Source: Clostridium_AF sediminicola
GTDB taxonomy: Bacteria; Bacillota; Clostridia; Clostridiales; Clostridiaceae
DNA: 64,000 nucleotides
Assembly: GCF_050402865.1 (NCBI RefSeq)
Contig: NZ_BAABMF010000009.1
Coordinates: forward strand, 127,241 to 191,240
Direction: 5' to 3'
Position 1 is the stretch's first letter. Each line of letters starts with the position of its first letter. Below the pieces are notes generated by a model that saw only the letters and a program-made list of their open reading frames with translations, had not been told where the DNA came from and searched no databases. The translations under genes and the position numbers were made by a program. Below are positions 9,040-18,116 of this stretch, piece after piece.

Positions 9040-9906
9040 TTATTCTCCTTTATTAGAAAGTTTTGATTGAGCTATTGTTAGAGTGAATATAAAAGCAAAA
9101 ATTATCCATCCAACTGCAGATGCGTAGCCTAAATGGCCAACTTTAAAGCCTTCTCGATACATAAATAATCCTAAAACATCACTAGCACCCATCGGCCCCC
9201 CATTAGTCATAACATAAACTTGGTCAAATATTTGAAAGGAATCAATAAAACTCATTATTATCAAAAGAAATGTTGTAGGTTTTAATAACGGAAGAGTTAT
9301 CTTTATAAATTTTTTTATTGATGAAGCTCCATCTATGTCTGCTGCTTCGTAATAAACTGGAGAAATACTTTGAAGTGCAGATAAATAGATAATCAGATTA
9401 AATCCTATCTTTTTCCAAATACCTACAATAGAAATTGATATAATTACCCAAAAGGGATTATTAAGCCATGGGATAGAAGGTAAATTTACAAAATTAAAGA
9501 ATTTATTTATAATCCCTTGAGTTGGATCAAACATGTATTTCCAAACAACCCCAGCTGCTGCTGTTGCTGTTATTACAGGAATAAAATAAGCTGTTCTAAA
9601 AAATAATTTTCCTTTAATGCTGTTATTTAATAAGCTTGCAAGAATCATACCAATGATTAAACTTATAAAAGTTACGAGTAATGTATAGATAATAGTTACA
9701 AATAGAGAATGGTAAAATTCATTGTTTGTAATTATTTGAAAATAGTTTTGAATACCAACAAATTTTTTATCTCTACTAAATCCATCCCATTTGATTGTAC
9801 TTAAATATGCAGAATATATAATGGGACAAAAATTAAATATAAAAAATAATACTAATGCTGGCAGTAAAAAAATATATGCGATTAAGTTATATTGTTTTTC
9901 TCTCAT
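9040..9906 (-). CDS. ABC sugar permease, MalF type
   Basis: Partner permease of the same CUT1 importer. About 288 residues, six membrane segments, EAA loop YYEAADIDGASSIKKFIKIT. The start at 9906 is chosen because AGAGGTG lies 5 nt upstream; the upstream in-frame ATG at 9933 has no RBS. Sits between the binding protein and MalG-type genes. Confidence 0.93.
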   Translation of the reverse strand: MREKQYNLIAYIFLLPALVLFFIFNFCPIIYSAYLSTIKWDGFSRDKKFVGIQNYFQIITNNEFYHSLFVTIIYTLLVTFISLIIGMILASLLNNSIKGKLFFRTAYFIPVITATAAAGVVWKYMFDPTQGIINKFFNFVNLPSIPWLNNPFWVIISISIVGIWKKIGFNLIIYLSALQSISPVYYEAADIDGASSIKKFIKITLPLLKPTTFLLIIMSFIDSFQIFDQVYVMTNGGPMGASDVLGLFMYREGFKVGHLGYASAVGWIIFAFIFTLTIAQSKLSNKGE

Positions 9907-9993
9907 ATTGGCACCTCTTATTGTTGATTTCATCTAGTTATTGTACTAGAATATATTAGTGAGGGTAATGGCACTTACCCTCACGCAAAATAT

Positions 9994-11283
9994 TTATTTT
10001 TCTAAAGCGCTATTAACTGCTTTTTCTGCATTTGATAGTGCTTCTTTTACAGTGATTTTTCCAAAATATGCTTTTTCAATTTCTTTTGCAAATCCAAGAG
10101 AAGCTGCTGGATATTCTTCAAGACAAGGTCTTGCATGAGCATATTTTTGTTGTTCTATAAATGGAAGTAATCTAGGTTCTGTATTATTAACCCAATTTAG
10201 GTAATCTTGATTTTCAGCTACTTCTTTTCTAATTGGCATAAAAGTAGTCTTCTCATCCCAAACTATTTGAGTATTTGCATCTACCATATAAGCTATAAAT
10301 TTAGCAGCTGCGGAATTTATATTTTCATCTTTATTAAAAGCAAAGATTTGTTCTCCACCCATATTAGTTGCATGTTCTCCATCTTCCGGCATAGGAATCA
10401 TTGCTGTTCCAAAATCAAAATTAAGAGAATCTTTCCAAATACCTACCATCCATGTACCGTCTACTACCATTGCACAATTACCTTTATCAAAATCATTCCA
10501 AGAGCCAACTGGTGTTAGTTTATCATTTATCATTCCAGTTAAGAAATTTAATGCTTTTTCTCCACCTTCATTGTTAAATGCTGCTTCACCATCTTTTATG
10601 AAATCAGCTTTTGCTTGCCATAAATATGGTTGTAATTGCCAAGTTAATCCTTCACCACTATCTCCAACTTGAGTATAAAATTCAAATCCATAGCTATTAG
10701 ATATCTTATTTACAATTGTTTCAGAATATTTTCTAAGTTCTTCCCATGTTTTAGGTGGTTTATTAGGATCTATTCCTGCTTTTTTAAACATATCTTTGTT
10801 ATAAAAAAGAGCTAAATTATTTGTACTAACGGGTAGAGAATATAATTTACCTTCCTTTTTACCATATTCTAATAAAGAAGGATAAAAACTATTAATATCT
10901 ACATTATTATCTTTAAGATAATTATTAAGGTCCAATAATTTATCTGTAGATTTTAATTTTGCCATTCCTGATATATCTGCGGCAGCTAATGCTGGAGTTG
11001 TTTTTGAATTAATAGCTACTTGTAATTTTGTCATTAATTCTCCACCTGGAATAAAAACAGGCTTAACTTCAATATTACTATTTTCCTCATTGAACTTCTC
11101 TACAAGTTCGTTAATTACAGTTCCATTATTACCATCCCAATAATGCCAAAATTCCAATGTGATCTTTTCAGAAGCATTTGATTGTGTGGTGGCAGTTTTA
11201 GACTTCTTGCTACATGCACTAATAGCGGTTACAATACTTAAACATAATATTGTAACTAAAATTTTCTTAAAACTTTTTTTCAT
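9994..11283 (-). CDS. Extracellular solute-binding lipoprotein (family 1), sugar ABC importer
   Basis: Captures the oligosaccharide outside the cell for the MalF/MalG-type permeases. 429 residues. The signal peptide ends in the lipobox ISAC with Cys24 as the lipidation site, followed by a Ser/Thr-rich linker. The mature domain starts ITLEFWHYWDG, the classical maltose/multiple-sugar binding fold. RBS AGGAGG is 9-10 nt before the ATG. It is the first structural gene after the LacI regulator, with only 43 nt between. Confidence 0.94.
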   Translation of the reverse strand: MKKSFKKILVTILCLSIVTAISACSKKSKTATTQSNASEKITLEFWHYWDGNNGTVINELVEKFNEENSNIEVKPVFIPGGELMTKLQVAINSKTTPALAAADISGMAKLKSTDKLLDLNNYLKDNNVDINSFYPSLLEYGKKEGKLYSLPVSTNNLALFYNKDMFKKAGIDPNKPPKTWEELRKYSETIVNKISNSYGFEFYTQVGDSGEGLTWQLQPYLWQAKADFIKDGEAAFNNEGGEKALNFLTGMINDKLTPVGSWNDFDKGNCAMVVDGTWMVGIWKDSLNFDFGTAMIPMPEDGEHATNMGGEQIFAFNKDENINSAAAKFIAYMVDANTQIVWDEKTTFMPIRKEVAENQDYLNWVNNTEPRLLPFIEQQKYAHARPCLEEYPAASLGFAKEIEKAYFGKITVKEALSNAEKAVNSALEK

Positions 11284-11326
11284 TTAAAATATTCCTCCTA
11301 ATCTTGATTAATTTTTTTAGTCGACA

Positions 11327-12277
11327 CTATTTAGTCGAGTTCATAATATTTACTGATGCTGGAATCTTAATATTTTTTATATCACCTTCCTTTTTTTTGA
11401 CTTTTCTAATTATTTCTTGTCCAACATGCTTTCCAAGTTCAAAAAGATTTATATCAATATTTGTAATACTTGGCTCTAAATATTCTGCGAGTGGATAATT
11501 GTCAAAAGTTATAATCCCAATTTCATTAGGTACATCTTTATTTAGATTTTTACATATGTTAAGAGCTTTATGAGCATAAATATTATCAAGACATACTAGC
11601 GAGTCTATATTCTGTAATGTTTCACTGAAATTTTGTTCTTCTAGTCCAATTTCTTTTAAGAATTTCACATAACCTTTATATCTTTCAGAAGCAAATATTT
11701 TGTTTTCATCAATACCTAGAAAAGAAATGTTTTTGTATCCTCTAGAATACAAATATTTTGTTGCTAAATAACCAGCCATTCTATTATCAATATCAACCCA
11801 ACTTAAGTCAAAATTGTTTTCTAGTTGTCCTAACGATACAATGGGAATATTGAACTTTTTTAATTTCTCATAATATCCAGATATTATTAAATCTGAAGGT
11901 AAGATTAATCCATCTACTGATTTTCCTTTCAAGGCTGCTTCCACAGCTAATATACCGTTTTGGTAGGTATCTTTTCCAAATAACAACATATTATATCCAT
12001 TTTCATAAATTACCTTTTCTATTCCTCTAAATTCCTCATATATAAAGGGGTTAGCATATGCTTTGTCAATAGTATTGTCCATAATAAATCCTATATTATA
12101 AGAATTAAAAGTTTTAAGGGATCTTGCGGCATTACTTGGATGATAATCGAGTTCATCAATGGCTTTCAATACTTTTTCCCGAGCTTCTTTAGAAACTGAG
12201 TTACTATTATTCAATACTCTTGATACTGTGCTTTTGCCAACTTTTGCTTTTTTAGCAACATCATTTAATGTTATCAT
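11327..12277 (-). CDS. LacI-family transcriptional regulator of the sugar operon
   Basis: A 316-residue repressor. The N-terminal helix-turn-helix is TLNDVAKKAKVGKSTVSRVL (3-22) with the hinge helix NAARSLK, followed by a periplasmic-binding-protein-like effector domain. A perfect palindrome of LacI type lies between its promoter and its RBS, so it should repress its own gene and, by read-through, the binding-protein, permease and amylase genes. Effector probably a maltodextrin-type sugar (inference from the operon). Confidence 0.94.
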   Translation of the reverse strand: MITLNDVAKKAKVGKSTVSRVLNNSNSVSKEAREKVLKAIDELDYHPSNAARSLKTFNSYNIGFIMDNTIDKAYANPFIYEEFRGIEKVIYENGYNMLLFGKDTYQNGILAVEAALKGKSVDGLILPSDLIISGYYEKLKKFNIPIVSLGQLENNFDLSWVDIDNRMAGYLATKYLYSRGYKNISFLGIDENKIFASERYKGYVKFLKEIGLEEQNFSETLQNIDSLVCLDNIYAHKALNICKNLNKDVPNEIGIITFDNYPLAEYLEPSITNIDINLFELGKHVGQEIIRKVKKKEGDIKNIKIPASVNIMNSTK

Positions 12278-12290
12278 TTAATCTCCTCCT

Positions 12291-12304
12291 TGGGAACGTT
12301 CCCA
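12291..12304. promoter_or_regulatory. LacI-type operator palindrome
   Basis: TGGGAACGTTCCCA is a perfect 14-bp palindrome with the central CG typical of LacI-family operators. It lies just upstream of the lacI-family RBS and downstream of the -10 box, where bound repressor would block initiation or elongation. No second copy was seen in the window. Confidence 0.85.
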
Positions 12305-12311
12305 TGAATTA

Positions 12312-12340
12312 ATGATAGCATATTTTGGTATTGTTTACAA
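12312..12340 (-). promoter_or_regulatory. Promoter of the LacI-controlled operon
   Basis: On the minus strand: TTGTAA (12340-12335), 17-nt spacer, TATCAT (12317-12312). The operator starts 8 nt beyond the -10 box, covering the expected transcription start. Confidence 0.7.
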
Positions 12341-12515
12341 TCTGTTTTTTTAATTTATATAAAATTTATGATATTTTATATAAATTGAGTTTAATTCGTA
12401 TTAATATAAGAAAGCTTAATTATTATCTTTTAATCTCATTGTCATAGAATGTATACTTATAGATTGAATTGTCTTATAATAAGAGCAAACATATAAAAGT
12501 AGAGGATGATTAAAT

Positions 12516-12728
12516 ATGAGTAGTTTAATTCAATTAGGGAAATACCGCCATTTCAAAGGGAATGAATATGAGGTAATTGCATTAGCAAAGCATAGCGAGA
12601 CAGGAGAAGATATGGTTGTCTATCGTGCTTTGTATGGGGAATATGGTATTTGGGTTAGACCAACTAGTATGTGGCAAGATGAGATTACAAGAGAAGGTAA
12701 GACTTTTAAAAGATTTGAAAAGATATAA
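12516..12728 (+). CDS. DUF1653 domain protein
   Basis: A 70-residue protein with the DUF1653 signature: GKYRHFKGNEYEVIALAKHS at the start and VVYRALYGEYGIWVRP in the middle. Function is unknown; the family is widespread in bacteria as a stand-alone small domain. It is 20 nt upstream of the RNase H gene, with an AGGATG-type RBS, and likely co-transcribed with it. Confidence 0.88.
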   Translation: MSSLIQLGKYRHFKGNEYEVIALAKHSETGEDMVVYRALYGEYGIWVRPTSMWQDEITREGKTFKRFEKI

Positions 12729-12747
12729 TAAAAAGGAGGAGAAAATC

Positions 12748-13530
12748 TTGGAGATGCATATTTTAAGAATGGAAATAGTAGATGTAAAAGAAAAGGATTA
12801 TATTATAAATATCTCCAAGGGAGAAGAATTATCGAAAATTTCTTTTAATCCTTACGAAAAAAAACTTCAATTTATATCAGAAAATAGTTTATCTTTATAT
12901 CTTCTCAAAAATGAATACCAACTTCGAAAAATGCTTCATAATAAAAGAATTGATACTTATTTTCTAGGATTCAACTTAGTTTTTGTACTTAGAAATAATA
13001 AAGACATAGCAGGATTTAATGATAGAAATAAAATTATTGTGTTAGATAAACGGAATAATTCAGAGAATAGTTATGTTATAGATAAAGGGGAAAAAATTAT
13101 TCATGAAATTTATATCGATGGAAGTTATTCAGACAAGAAAAGAAAAGGAGCTTTTACAGTTATAATAAAGAATACTATAGGTGATTATAAAAGTTATGTG
13201 GAAGAGTCCTTAGAAACAGGTTCATCTCAAACAGAACTAAGAGCAGCAATTAAAGGAGTAGAACTTCTAAGAAATACGGAAAAAATACGGATTATTACAG
13301 ATAGTCAATATGTAAGAAAAGGATTAACAGAATGGATAATGTGTTGGAAGCTTAATGGTTGGAAAACTGCAAATGGAGAAAAGGTTAAGAATATTGATAA
13401 TTGGAAAAGATTTGATGAATTAACAAATGGCAAATACATAGAATTTCAATGGGTTAAGGCTCATTCAAATCATTTCGAAAACACATTATGTGATTTATAT
13501 GCAAAGAAAAAATTAGAGGAATTATTATAA
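12748..13530 (+). CDS. RNase H-domain protein with N-terminal extension
   Basis: The C-terminal 140 residues are ribonuclease HI, which cuts RNA in RNA-DNA hybrids. The acidic catalytic residues are D124 (YIDGS), E163 (TELRA), D185 (ITDSQY) and D249 (LCDLYA), with His at KAHSNH. The N-terminal 115 residues are not the usual hybrid-binding domain and I do not recognise them. Start choice: TTG at 12748, 6 nt after AGGAGGAG; the ATG at 12754 is a second option. The longer upstream frame overlaps DUF1653 and is rejected. The protein is about 260 residues. Confidence 0.87.
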   Translation: MEMHILRMEIVDVKEKDYIINISKGEELSKISFNPYEKKLQFISENSLSLYLLKNEYQLRKMLHNKRIDTYFLGFNLVFVLRNNKDIAGFNDRNKIIVLDKRNNSENSYVIDKGEKIIHEIYIDGSYSDKKRKGAFTVIIKNTIGDYKSYVEESLETGSSQTELRAAIKGVELLRNTEKIRIITDSQYVRKGLTEWIMCWKLNGWKTANGEKVKNIDNWKRFDELTNGKYIEFQWVKAHSNHFENTLCDLYAKKKLEELL

Positions 13531-13582
13531 TTTTGTAGCGATAATATACTCAGTTTAAAAAAAGCTAGGGGGATCTCTTTGG

Positions 13583-14044
13583 ATGATGGATAAGAAAATA
13601 GGTGTAATATCAGATACACATGGATTTTTGAGAACAGAGGTAAAAGAGTGGTTCAATGATGTTGATTTGATAATACACGCTGGTGATGTTGGTAATATAC
13701 AGGTTTTAGAAGAATTAAAAGCTATAGCTCCTGTAGTTGCTGTCAGAGGAAATGTTGATAGAGACGACTTGACGAAAAAATTAGCAAGTTGGGAGCTTAT
13801 AGAAATAGGTAACAAAAGTATATATATAATTCATAATATAGATATGATAGATATTGAACCTAAGGATGTAAATATTGATATGGTAGTTTTTGGACATTCA
13901 CATGTAGCAGAAGAAAAAACAATTGAAGGGGTTTTATATTTAAACCCTGGAAGTGCTGGACCTAAAAGATTTTTACTTCCAAGTACGGCTGCAATATTAC
14001 AAATAGAAGATAACAATATAACAATAAAATTTATTAATTTATAG
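13583..14044 (+). CDS. YfcE/MJ0936-type metallophosphoesterase
   Basis: A 153-residue phosphodiesterase of the calcineurin-like superfamily. Metal-ligand motifs: VISDTHG (D11, H13), HAGDVG, RGNVD, and VFGHSHV, then LNPGSAG. Such proteins hydrolyse small phosphodiesters in vitro, natural substrate unclear. RBS AGGGGG is 10 nt upstream. Followed after 10 nt by the YccF gene. Confidence 0.92.
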   Translation: MMDKKIGVISDTHGFLRTEVKEWFNDVDLIIHAGDVGNIQVLEELKAIAPVVAVRGNVDRDDLTKKLASWELIEIGNKSIYIIHNIDMIDIEPKDVNIDMVVFGHSHVAEEKTIEGVLYLNPGSAGPKRFLLPSTAAILQIEDNNITIKFINL

Positions 14045-14054
14045 GGGGAATAGT

Positions 14055-14423
14055 ATGTCTATATTAGGAAATTTAATTTGGATTATTTTTGGAGGATTAA
14101 TAGCTTCCATAGGATGGTTTTTAGCAGGTGTTTTGTGTTGTTTGACTATCATTGGGATACCTTTTGGTAAACAATGTTTTAAATTAGCATTATTGCAGTT
14201 AGCACCCTTTGGAAAAGAAGTTAGGTCTACTAATTTTGGAGCAATGGGTCTTATAGGGAATATTATATGGATAGTATTTTTTGGGTGGGAATTATGCTTG
14301 GCAAATTTAGGTTCTGCGATTATTTTTGCAATAACAATTGTGGGTATACCTTTTTCATTGCAAAGCTTAAAACTTGCAAAGCTATCATTAATTCCTTTTG
14401 GTAGTGAGATTGTTTATAAATAA
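14055..14423 (+). CDS. YccF-domain membrane protein
   Basis: 122 residues made of two YccF repeats (GIPFGKQCFKLALLQLAPFG and GIPFSLQSLKLAKLSLIPFG), each with a hydrophobic hairpin (GNLIWIIFGG..., GNIIWIVFFG...). An inner-membrane protein of unknown function. Remnants of a second copy of its 3' end are found near 22363. Confidence 0.9.
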   Translation: MSILGNLIWIIFGGLIASIGWFLAGVLCCLTIIGIPFGKQCFKLALLQLAPFGKEVRSTNFGAMGLIGNIIWIVFFGWELCLANLGSAIIFAITIVGIPFSLQSLKLAKLSLIPFGSEIVYK

Positions 14424-14486
14424 GGAATAATTTTTATTAAAAAAAACAAAAGAGTAAATATGATTCACAGTGGAGGGAGAATTGTA

Positions 14487-15077
14487 ATGGAATTAACACC
14501 AACAATATTTAATATGTTTATGAAACCATTGGAAAAGAGTGCTTTGCATGAACGTAGATGCAAGCTAATCTCTAAAGTTAATGGGAAGGTACTTGAAATA
14601 GGCGCTGGGACAGGAGTCAATTTTAATTATTATAAAAATGAAAAAATATCAGATTTAACAGTAATAGATTTAAAGTTTAACAATATTATCAAAAATCATC
14701 CATTGAACAAAATTAGGAAGGTTAATTTCCTAGAAGGCAATGTAGAGAAAATTCCATTCCAGGATAATACATTTGATTCAGTTGTATCTACTTTAATATA
14801 TTGTTCAGTAGATAATCCAGAGATGGTGTTAAATGAAGTATATAGAGTTTTAAAGCCTGGAGGTCGCGTATATTTTATTGAACATGTTTTACCGGAGAAG
14901 AAGCATTACAGAAATCTTCTCAACACATTAAATGGAGCATGGAAAATGATAGGTAAATGTAATGTAAATCGAGAAACATTAAAACTTATAAAAAAGTCAA
15001 ATTTTAAAGTTATAGATTTTGAAAGGTTTGGGAAAGCATGCTTTATATTTATTAAAGGAATAGGTGTTAAAGAATAG
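14487..15077 (+). CDS. Class I SAM-dependent methyltransferase
   Basis: About 196 residues with the SAM-binding loop EIGAGTGVN (37-45), acidic strand TVIDL, and SVVSTLIYCSVDNP with the RVLKPGGRVYFIEH segment, placing it in the UbiE/Methyltransf_11 group. Substrate unknown; the family often methylates phospholipids or small metabolites. The ATG at 14487 follows GGAGGGAG, so the earlier ATG at 14460 is rejected. Confidence 0.9.
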   Translation: MELTPTIFNMFMKPLEKSALHERRCKLISKVNGKVLEIGAGTGVNFNYYKNEKISDLTVIDLKFNNIIKNHPLNKIRKVNFLEGNVEKIPFQDNTFDSVVSTLIYCSVDNPEMVLNEVYRVLKPGGRVYFIEHVLPEKKHYRNLLNTLNGAWKMIGKCNVNRETLKLIKKSNFKVIDFERFGKACFIFIKGIGVKE

Positions 15078-15103
15078 ATTTGAAAGGATAGATTTGAAAG
15101 GAT
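15076..15103 (+). repeat. Tandem 14-nt duplication
   Basis: The stretch GATTTGAAAGGATA occurs twice in tandem right after the methyltransferase stop codon. It duplicates an RBS-like AAAGGAT ahead of the ywbE fragment. Confidence 0.75.
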
Positions 15104-15109
15104 AGAACA

Positions 15110-15229
15110 ATGGATGGAACTAAAAGAAGTAATATTAAAATTGGAGCTGCTGTAATGGTTGTGAAAAAACAAGAGCAAAAAAGTGGGAAGCTAACAGAAG
15201 GTATAAGTCAAGTCCTCGTTCAAGGATAA
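15110..15229 (+). pseudogene. ywbE: Truncated ywbE (DUF2196) gene
   Basis: A 39-codon frame starting MDGTKRSNIKIGAAVMVV and reaching KSGKLTEGI matches the first half of YwbE/DUF2196 proteins (usually about 65 residues), recalled from B. subtilis YwbE. The conserved second half with the HPHGIKV segment is missing; the frame stops inside a terminator hairpin. RBS AAAGGAT lies upstream. Probably the remains of a gene truncated by a deletion or recombination that put a terminator in its middle. Confidence 0.7.
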
Positions 15230-15252
15230 CTTATACCTTTTACTATTTTTTC
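15198..15252 (+). terminator. Intrinsic terminator overlapping the ywbE fragment
   Basis: AAGGTATAAGT (15198-15208) pairs with ACTTATACCTT (15229-15239), followed by a T-rich run to 15252. It ends the transcript from DUF1653 or yccF to the ywbE fragment. Confidence 0.8.
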
Positions 15253-15289
15253 AATAGAATTATTTATTAAGAAAATACAAAGTTTGAAT

Positions 15290-15403
15290 CATATCATAAA
15301 ATAATTGAAAAGTCAAAACGGAAAAACTGTGATTTAATGTTTAATTATATATCACAATATTTGCCGCTTTTCATTATGGGTTGAAATGATAAAATAAAAG
15401 TAT
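15290..15403 (+). promoter_or_regulatory. Conserved upstream block, copy 1 (ahead of ridA)
   Basis: About 110 nt that reappear almost unchanged at 19228-19341 ahead of the D-cysteine-desulfhydrase-like gene. It contains TGTGAT (15328-15333), 17 nt, ATCACA (15351-15356), an interrupted palindrome of activator-site type, then TTGCCGCTTTTCATTA and GAAATGATAAAAT, a promoter-like block ending about 55 nt before the ridA start. Likely bound by the LysR regulator encoded at 18239-19156. Confidence 0.72.
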
Positions 15404-15456
15404 CAGATTTAGTTATTCAACAAAATAAAAAATATAATACATATGGAGGTTTTGTT

Positions 15457-15834
15457 ATGGAAAAGATTGTTGTTTCAACAAAAAAAGCACCGGGAGCAAT
15501 AGGTCCTTATTCACAGGCTATAAAGCAAGGGGATTTTATTTTTACTTCAGGGCAGTTACCAATTGATTATAAAACAGGGGAGATGGCTAATAGTATTGAA
15601 GAGCAGACTAAACAATCTCTAGAAAATGTGAAAGCTATTATAGAAGAAGCTGGGACTAGTCTTGATAAAGTAATAAAAACAGTAGTTTTCTTGAGTGACA
15701 TGAACAATTTTGCAAAAATGAATGAAGTATATAGTCAATATTTTACTGAAAATTATCCGGCAAGAAGTGCAATAGAAGTAGCTAGATTACCTAAAGATGC
15801 TCTTGTTGAAATTGAAGTTGTAGCAGTTATATAA
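15457..15834 (+). CDS. ridA: RidA-family reactive intermediate deaminase
   Basis: Hydrolyses reactive 2-aminoacrylate and other enamines/imines released by PLP enzymes to ketoacids and ammonia. 125 residues, exactly family length, with GPYSQAI (17-23), FTSGQLP, and the carboxylate-binding Arg103 in YPARSAIEVARLP. RBS ATGGAGG is 8-9 nt upstream. It heads ridA-tauE-nhaC and shares its upstream block with the PLP-dependent desulfhydrase-like gene 4 kb away, whose reaction would yield aminoacrylate. Confidence 0.95.
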   Translation: MEKIVVSTKKAPGAIGPYSQAIKQGDFIFTSGQLPIDYKTGEMANSIEEQTKQSLENVKAIIEEAGTSLDKVIKTVVFLSDMNNFAKMNEVYSQYFTENYPARSAIEVARLPKDALVEIEVVAVI

Positions 15835-15951
15835 AATTATTTTGAAATTGTAAACGTATTGATGTTTTTGTATTTCACTAACCAGTACTTTTCCCATATT
15901 ATCAGCTGAAAGTATTATTTATTTTATGATTATTTGACAAAAGGAGGTACT

Positions 15952-16677
15952 ATGGGTTTAAGTGTAATTATTTTTTTAATGTTTATTGTTTTTGCAGGAT
16001 ATTTAATACAGAGCGTAGCGGGATTTGGGGCAGTTATATTCAGTTTGCCTTTTGCATTGTTGGTAATAGGTCGTCATGAGTACGTGCCGGTTACTTTAGT
16101 GTTATCAATATTACAATGTGTATATATTGCTTTCAAAGACAGAGAATATATTGTTTGGAAAGAATTTTTAAAAATGATTTTATTAGCTTTTTTAGGAGTA
16201 CCTATTGGGCTTTTCGCTTCGAAAAAATATTCAGAAGATTCTCTAAAAATATTACTGGCTATATTTATTATTCTGAACTCATCTTTAAGTTTGTATAAGA
16301 TATATAGGAAAAAATCAGCTATAAAAGAAGTGGGGAAGTTAAGTTATATTCTTCCTGTAATAAGCGGTAGTTTGCAGGCGGCATTTGCAGTAGGTGGTCC
16401 TATGATTAGTGCATATATATCAAAAATTTGCAGTGAAAAGAGGCAGTTTAGAGTTATGCTTTGTTTGTTTTGGTGTGTACTAAACACTGTTATTTTATTG
16501 CAACTAGCATTTTCGAGATCGTTAAATTTAGGACATGTTAAATTACTTGCTATATTATTTCCAGCGGCAGCTTTTGTTATTTTTGTAGGAAATGTTTTTA
16601 TTAATAAAATTAGCCAATCTAGATTCGAGATTTTAGTTCATTGTGGGTTAATAGCCTCGGCATTAATGCTTTTATAA
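15952..16677 (+). CDS. TauE/SafE-family membrane exporter (copy 1)
   Basis: About 241 residues, seven to eight membrane segments, with the family's internally repeated N-terminal motif (YLIQSVAGFGAVIFSLP and the second-half SLQAAFAVGGPMISAY). Members export sulfite, sulfoacetate or other organosulfur anions. Start at ATG 15952 after AAAGGAGG; the earlier in-frame TTG overlaps the RBS. Second gene of the ridA operon; a distant paralogue lies at 20651. Confidence 0.9.
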   Translation: MGLSVIIFLMFIVFAGYLIQSVAGFGAVIFSLPFALLVIGRHEYVPVTLVLSILQCVYIAFKDREYIVWKEFLKMILLAFLGVPIGLFASKKYSEDSLKILLAIFIILNSSLSLYKIYRKKSAIKEVGKLSYILPVISGSLQAAFAVGGPMISAYISKICSEKRQFRVMLCLFWCVLNTVILLQLAFSRSLNLGHVKLLAILFPAAAFVIFVGNVFINKISQSRFEILVHCGLIASALMLL

Positions 16678-16747
16678 AATGTAAACGATTAGTAGCAATA
16701 ATTTGTAGATTATATTTATAATAAAAAAGAAAAATGGAGGAATTATA

Positions 16748-18100
16748 ATGAAATCACAAAAACCTAATTTTATGGCGCTTATGCCTATCTTGATTTTCTT
16801 AGCATTGACATTCAGTTTTGGTATAGCACTTGGTAGTTCAAAAATAGTTGATGCCCTAGTATTTTTCATGATTGCAACATTTGTGGCAATTTTCATGAAT
16901 AGAAGCAGAACAACAATGGAAAAAGTGGAAACTTTCGCAAGAGGTGCAGCTAATGAAAATACAATCATTATGATTATGATTTTCTTGCTTGCAGGCGCAT
17001 TTGCAAAGGTAGCAAGAGATGGTGGTGCGGTTGACAGTGTTGTTAATTTATTCTTAACATATATACCTGACTTTATGTTAGTGCCTGGGCTGTTTTTTGT
17101 TGCATGTCTAGTTGCATTAGCCCTTGGTACATCAGTAGGGACAGTTACAGCTCTAGCACCAGTTGCTGTTGGACTTGCAGAAACTACGGGTATTCCAGTT
17201 GCGCTTGTTGTAGGAGCTGTGCTGGGTGGAGCAGCATTTGGTGATAATATGTCTGTTATTTCAGATACAACAATCGCTGCAACAAGGCTATGTGGTGTAG
17301 AGATGAGAGATAAATTTAGAGTCAATTTTCTTATTGTATTACCAGCAGGGATTTTGACCATGATAATCTTTGCATTTTTAACAATGGGTAATAATTATTC
17401 TTTCTCAGCCGGGGAGTTTAATTTGCTTCAAGTATTGCCATTTGCAGTTGTTTTAGTATCGGCGCTAATGGGTATGAACGTATTTTATGTATTACTATCT
17501 GGAATTATTTTAGCTGGTGGTGTTGGTATTTATTATAATGCTTTTGAACACGAGTTTGGACAACTTGTTGGTTTATTGACTACTGCACAACAAGGGATGA
17601 TGGGTATGGCTAAAATTTCTATTATTGTACTGGTTGTGGGTGGTATTATAGGGATTATCAAGTATAATGGTGGTATAGACTGGATTGTTGAAAAGCTAGA
17701 AGCAAAAGCCAACGATGCTAAGAGTGGAATGATGAGTATTATTTTCTTAACTATTCTAGTTACAATTTTTGTTGCAAACTCAACAGTAGCAATTGTAACT
17801 GCGGCGCCAATAGCAATGGTTACAACTAAAAAGTTTGGCATTGACCCTAGAAAAACAGCAGCATATCTTGATATGTTTGGAACAGCGACAATGGCAAATG
17901 TACCTTGGGGTGGCATGATGTTAGCTGCGGCATCCACTGCAACAGCTTCAATGCAAGCAGGAGAACTTGTGGCAGTAGAAATAATTAAATATTCTACATA
18001 CTCACATTTAGTAATGATATCTGCTATTGTTTGTTTATTTATTGGTTTTCCAAAATTAAAGCCTTTTAAGACAAAAGAAATTAATAATAATACCATATAA
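16748..18100 (+). CDS. NhaC-family Na+/H+ antiporter-like transporter
   Basis: 450 residues and about twelve membrane segments. The ion-transporter signatures are GTSVGTVTALAPVAVGLAE, then FGDNMSVISDTTIAATRLCG. Family members exchange Na+ for H+ or organic anions (MleN: malate/lactate). Given its place behind ridA and tauE and under the shared block, it may move an amino acid or keto acid; that is inference. RBS GGAGG is 9 nt upstream. Similar to the truncated gene at 63388. Confidence 0.92.
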   Translation: MKSQKPNFMALMPILIFLALTFSFGIALGSSKIVDALVFFMIATFVAIFMNRSRTTMEKVETFARGAANENTIIMIMIFLLAGAFAKVARDGGAVDSVVNLFLTYIPDFMLVPGLFFVACLVALALGTSVGTVTALAPVAVGLAETTGIPVALVVGAVLGGAAFGDNMSVISDTTIAATRLCGVEMRDKFRVNFLIVLPAGILTMIIFAFLTMGNNYSFSAGEFNLLQVLPFAVVLVSALMGMNVFYVLLSGIILAGGVGIYYNAFEHEFGQLVGLLTTAQQGMMGMAKISIIVLVVGGIIGIIKYNGGIDWIVEKLEAKANDAKSGMMSIIFLTILVTIFVANSTVAIVTAAPIAMVTTKKFGIDPRKTAAYLDMFGTATMANVPWGGMMLAAASTATASMQAGELVAVEIIKYSTYSHLVMISAIVCLFIGFPKLKPFKTKEINNNTI

Positions 18101-18116
18101 AATACAAATGGAAATC

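Noticed and set aside
12616..12747. N-terminal extension of the RNase H frame
   Set aside because: It overlaps DUF1653 in another frame, while a strong AGGAGGAG with TTG start at 12748 explains the gene.
15368..15400. Sigma-54 promoter before ridA
   Set aside because: The conserved TTGCCGCTTTTC lacks the GG-N10-GC core needed for a -24/-12 promoter, and no sigma-54 activator is nearby.
16672..17361. 229-codon minus-strand frame rich in Ala, Pro and Thr
   Set aside because: Mirror frame of the NhaC-type membrane protein; composition is that of an antisense shadow.
17533..18096. 187-codon minus-strand frame
   Set aside because: Antisense shadow of the same NhaC-type gene, with no RBS or family match.
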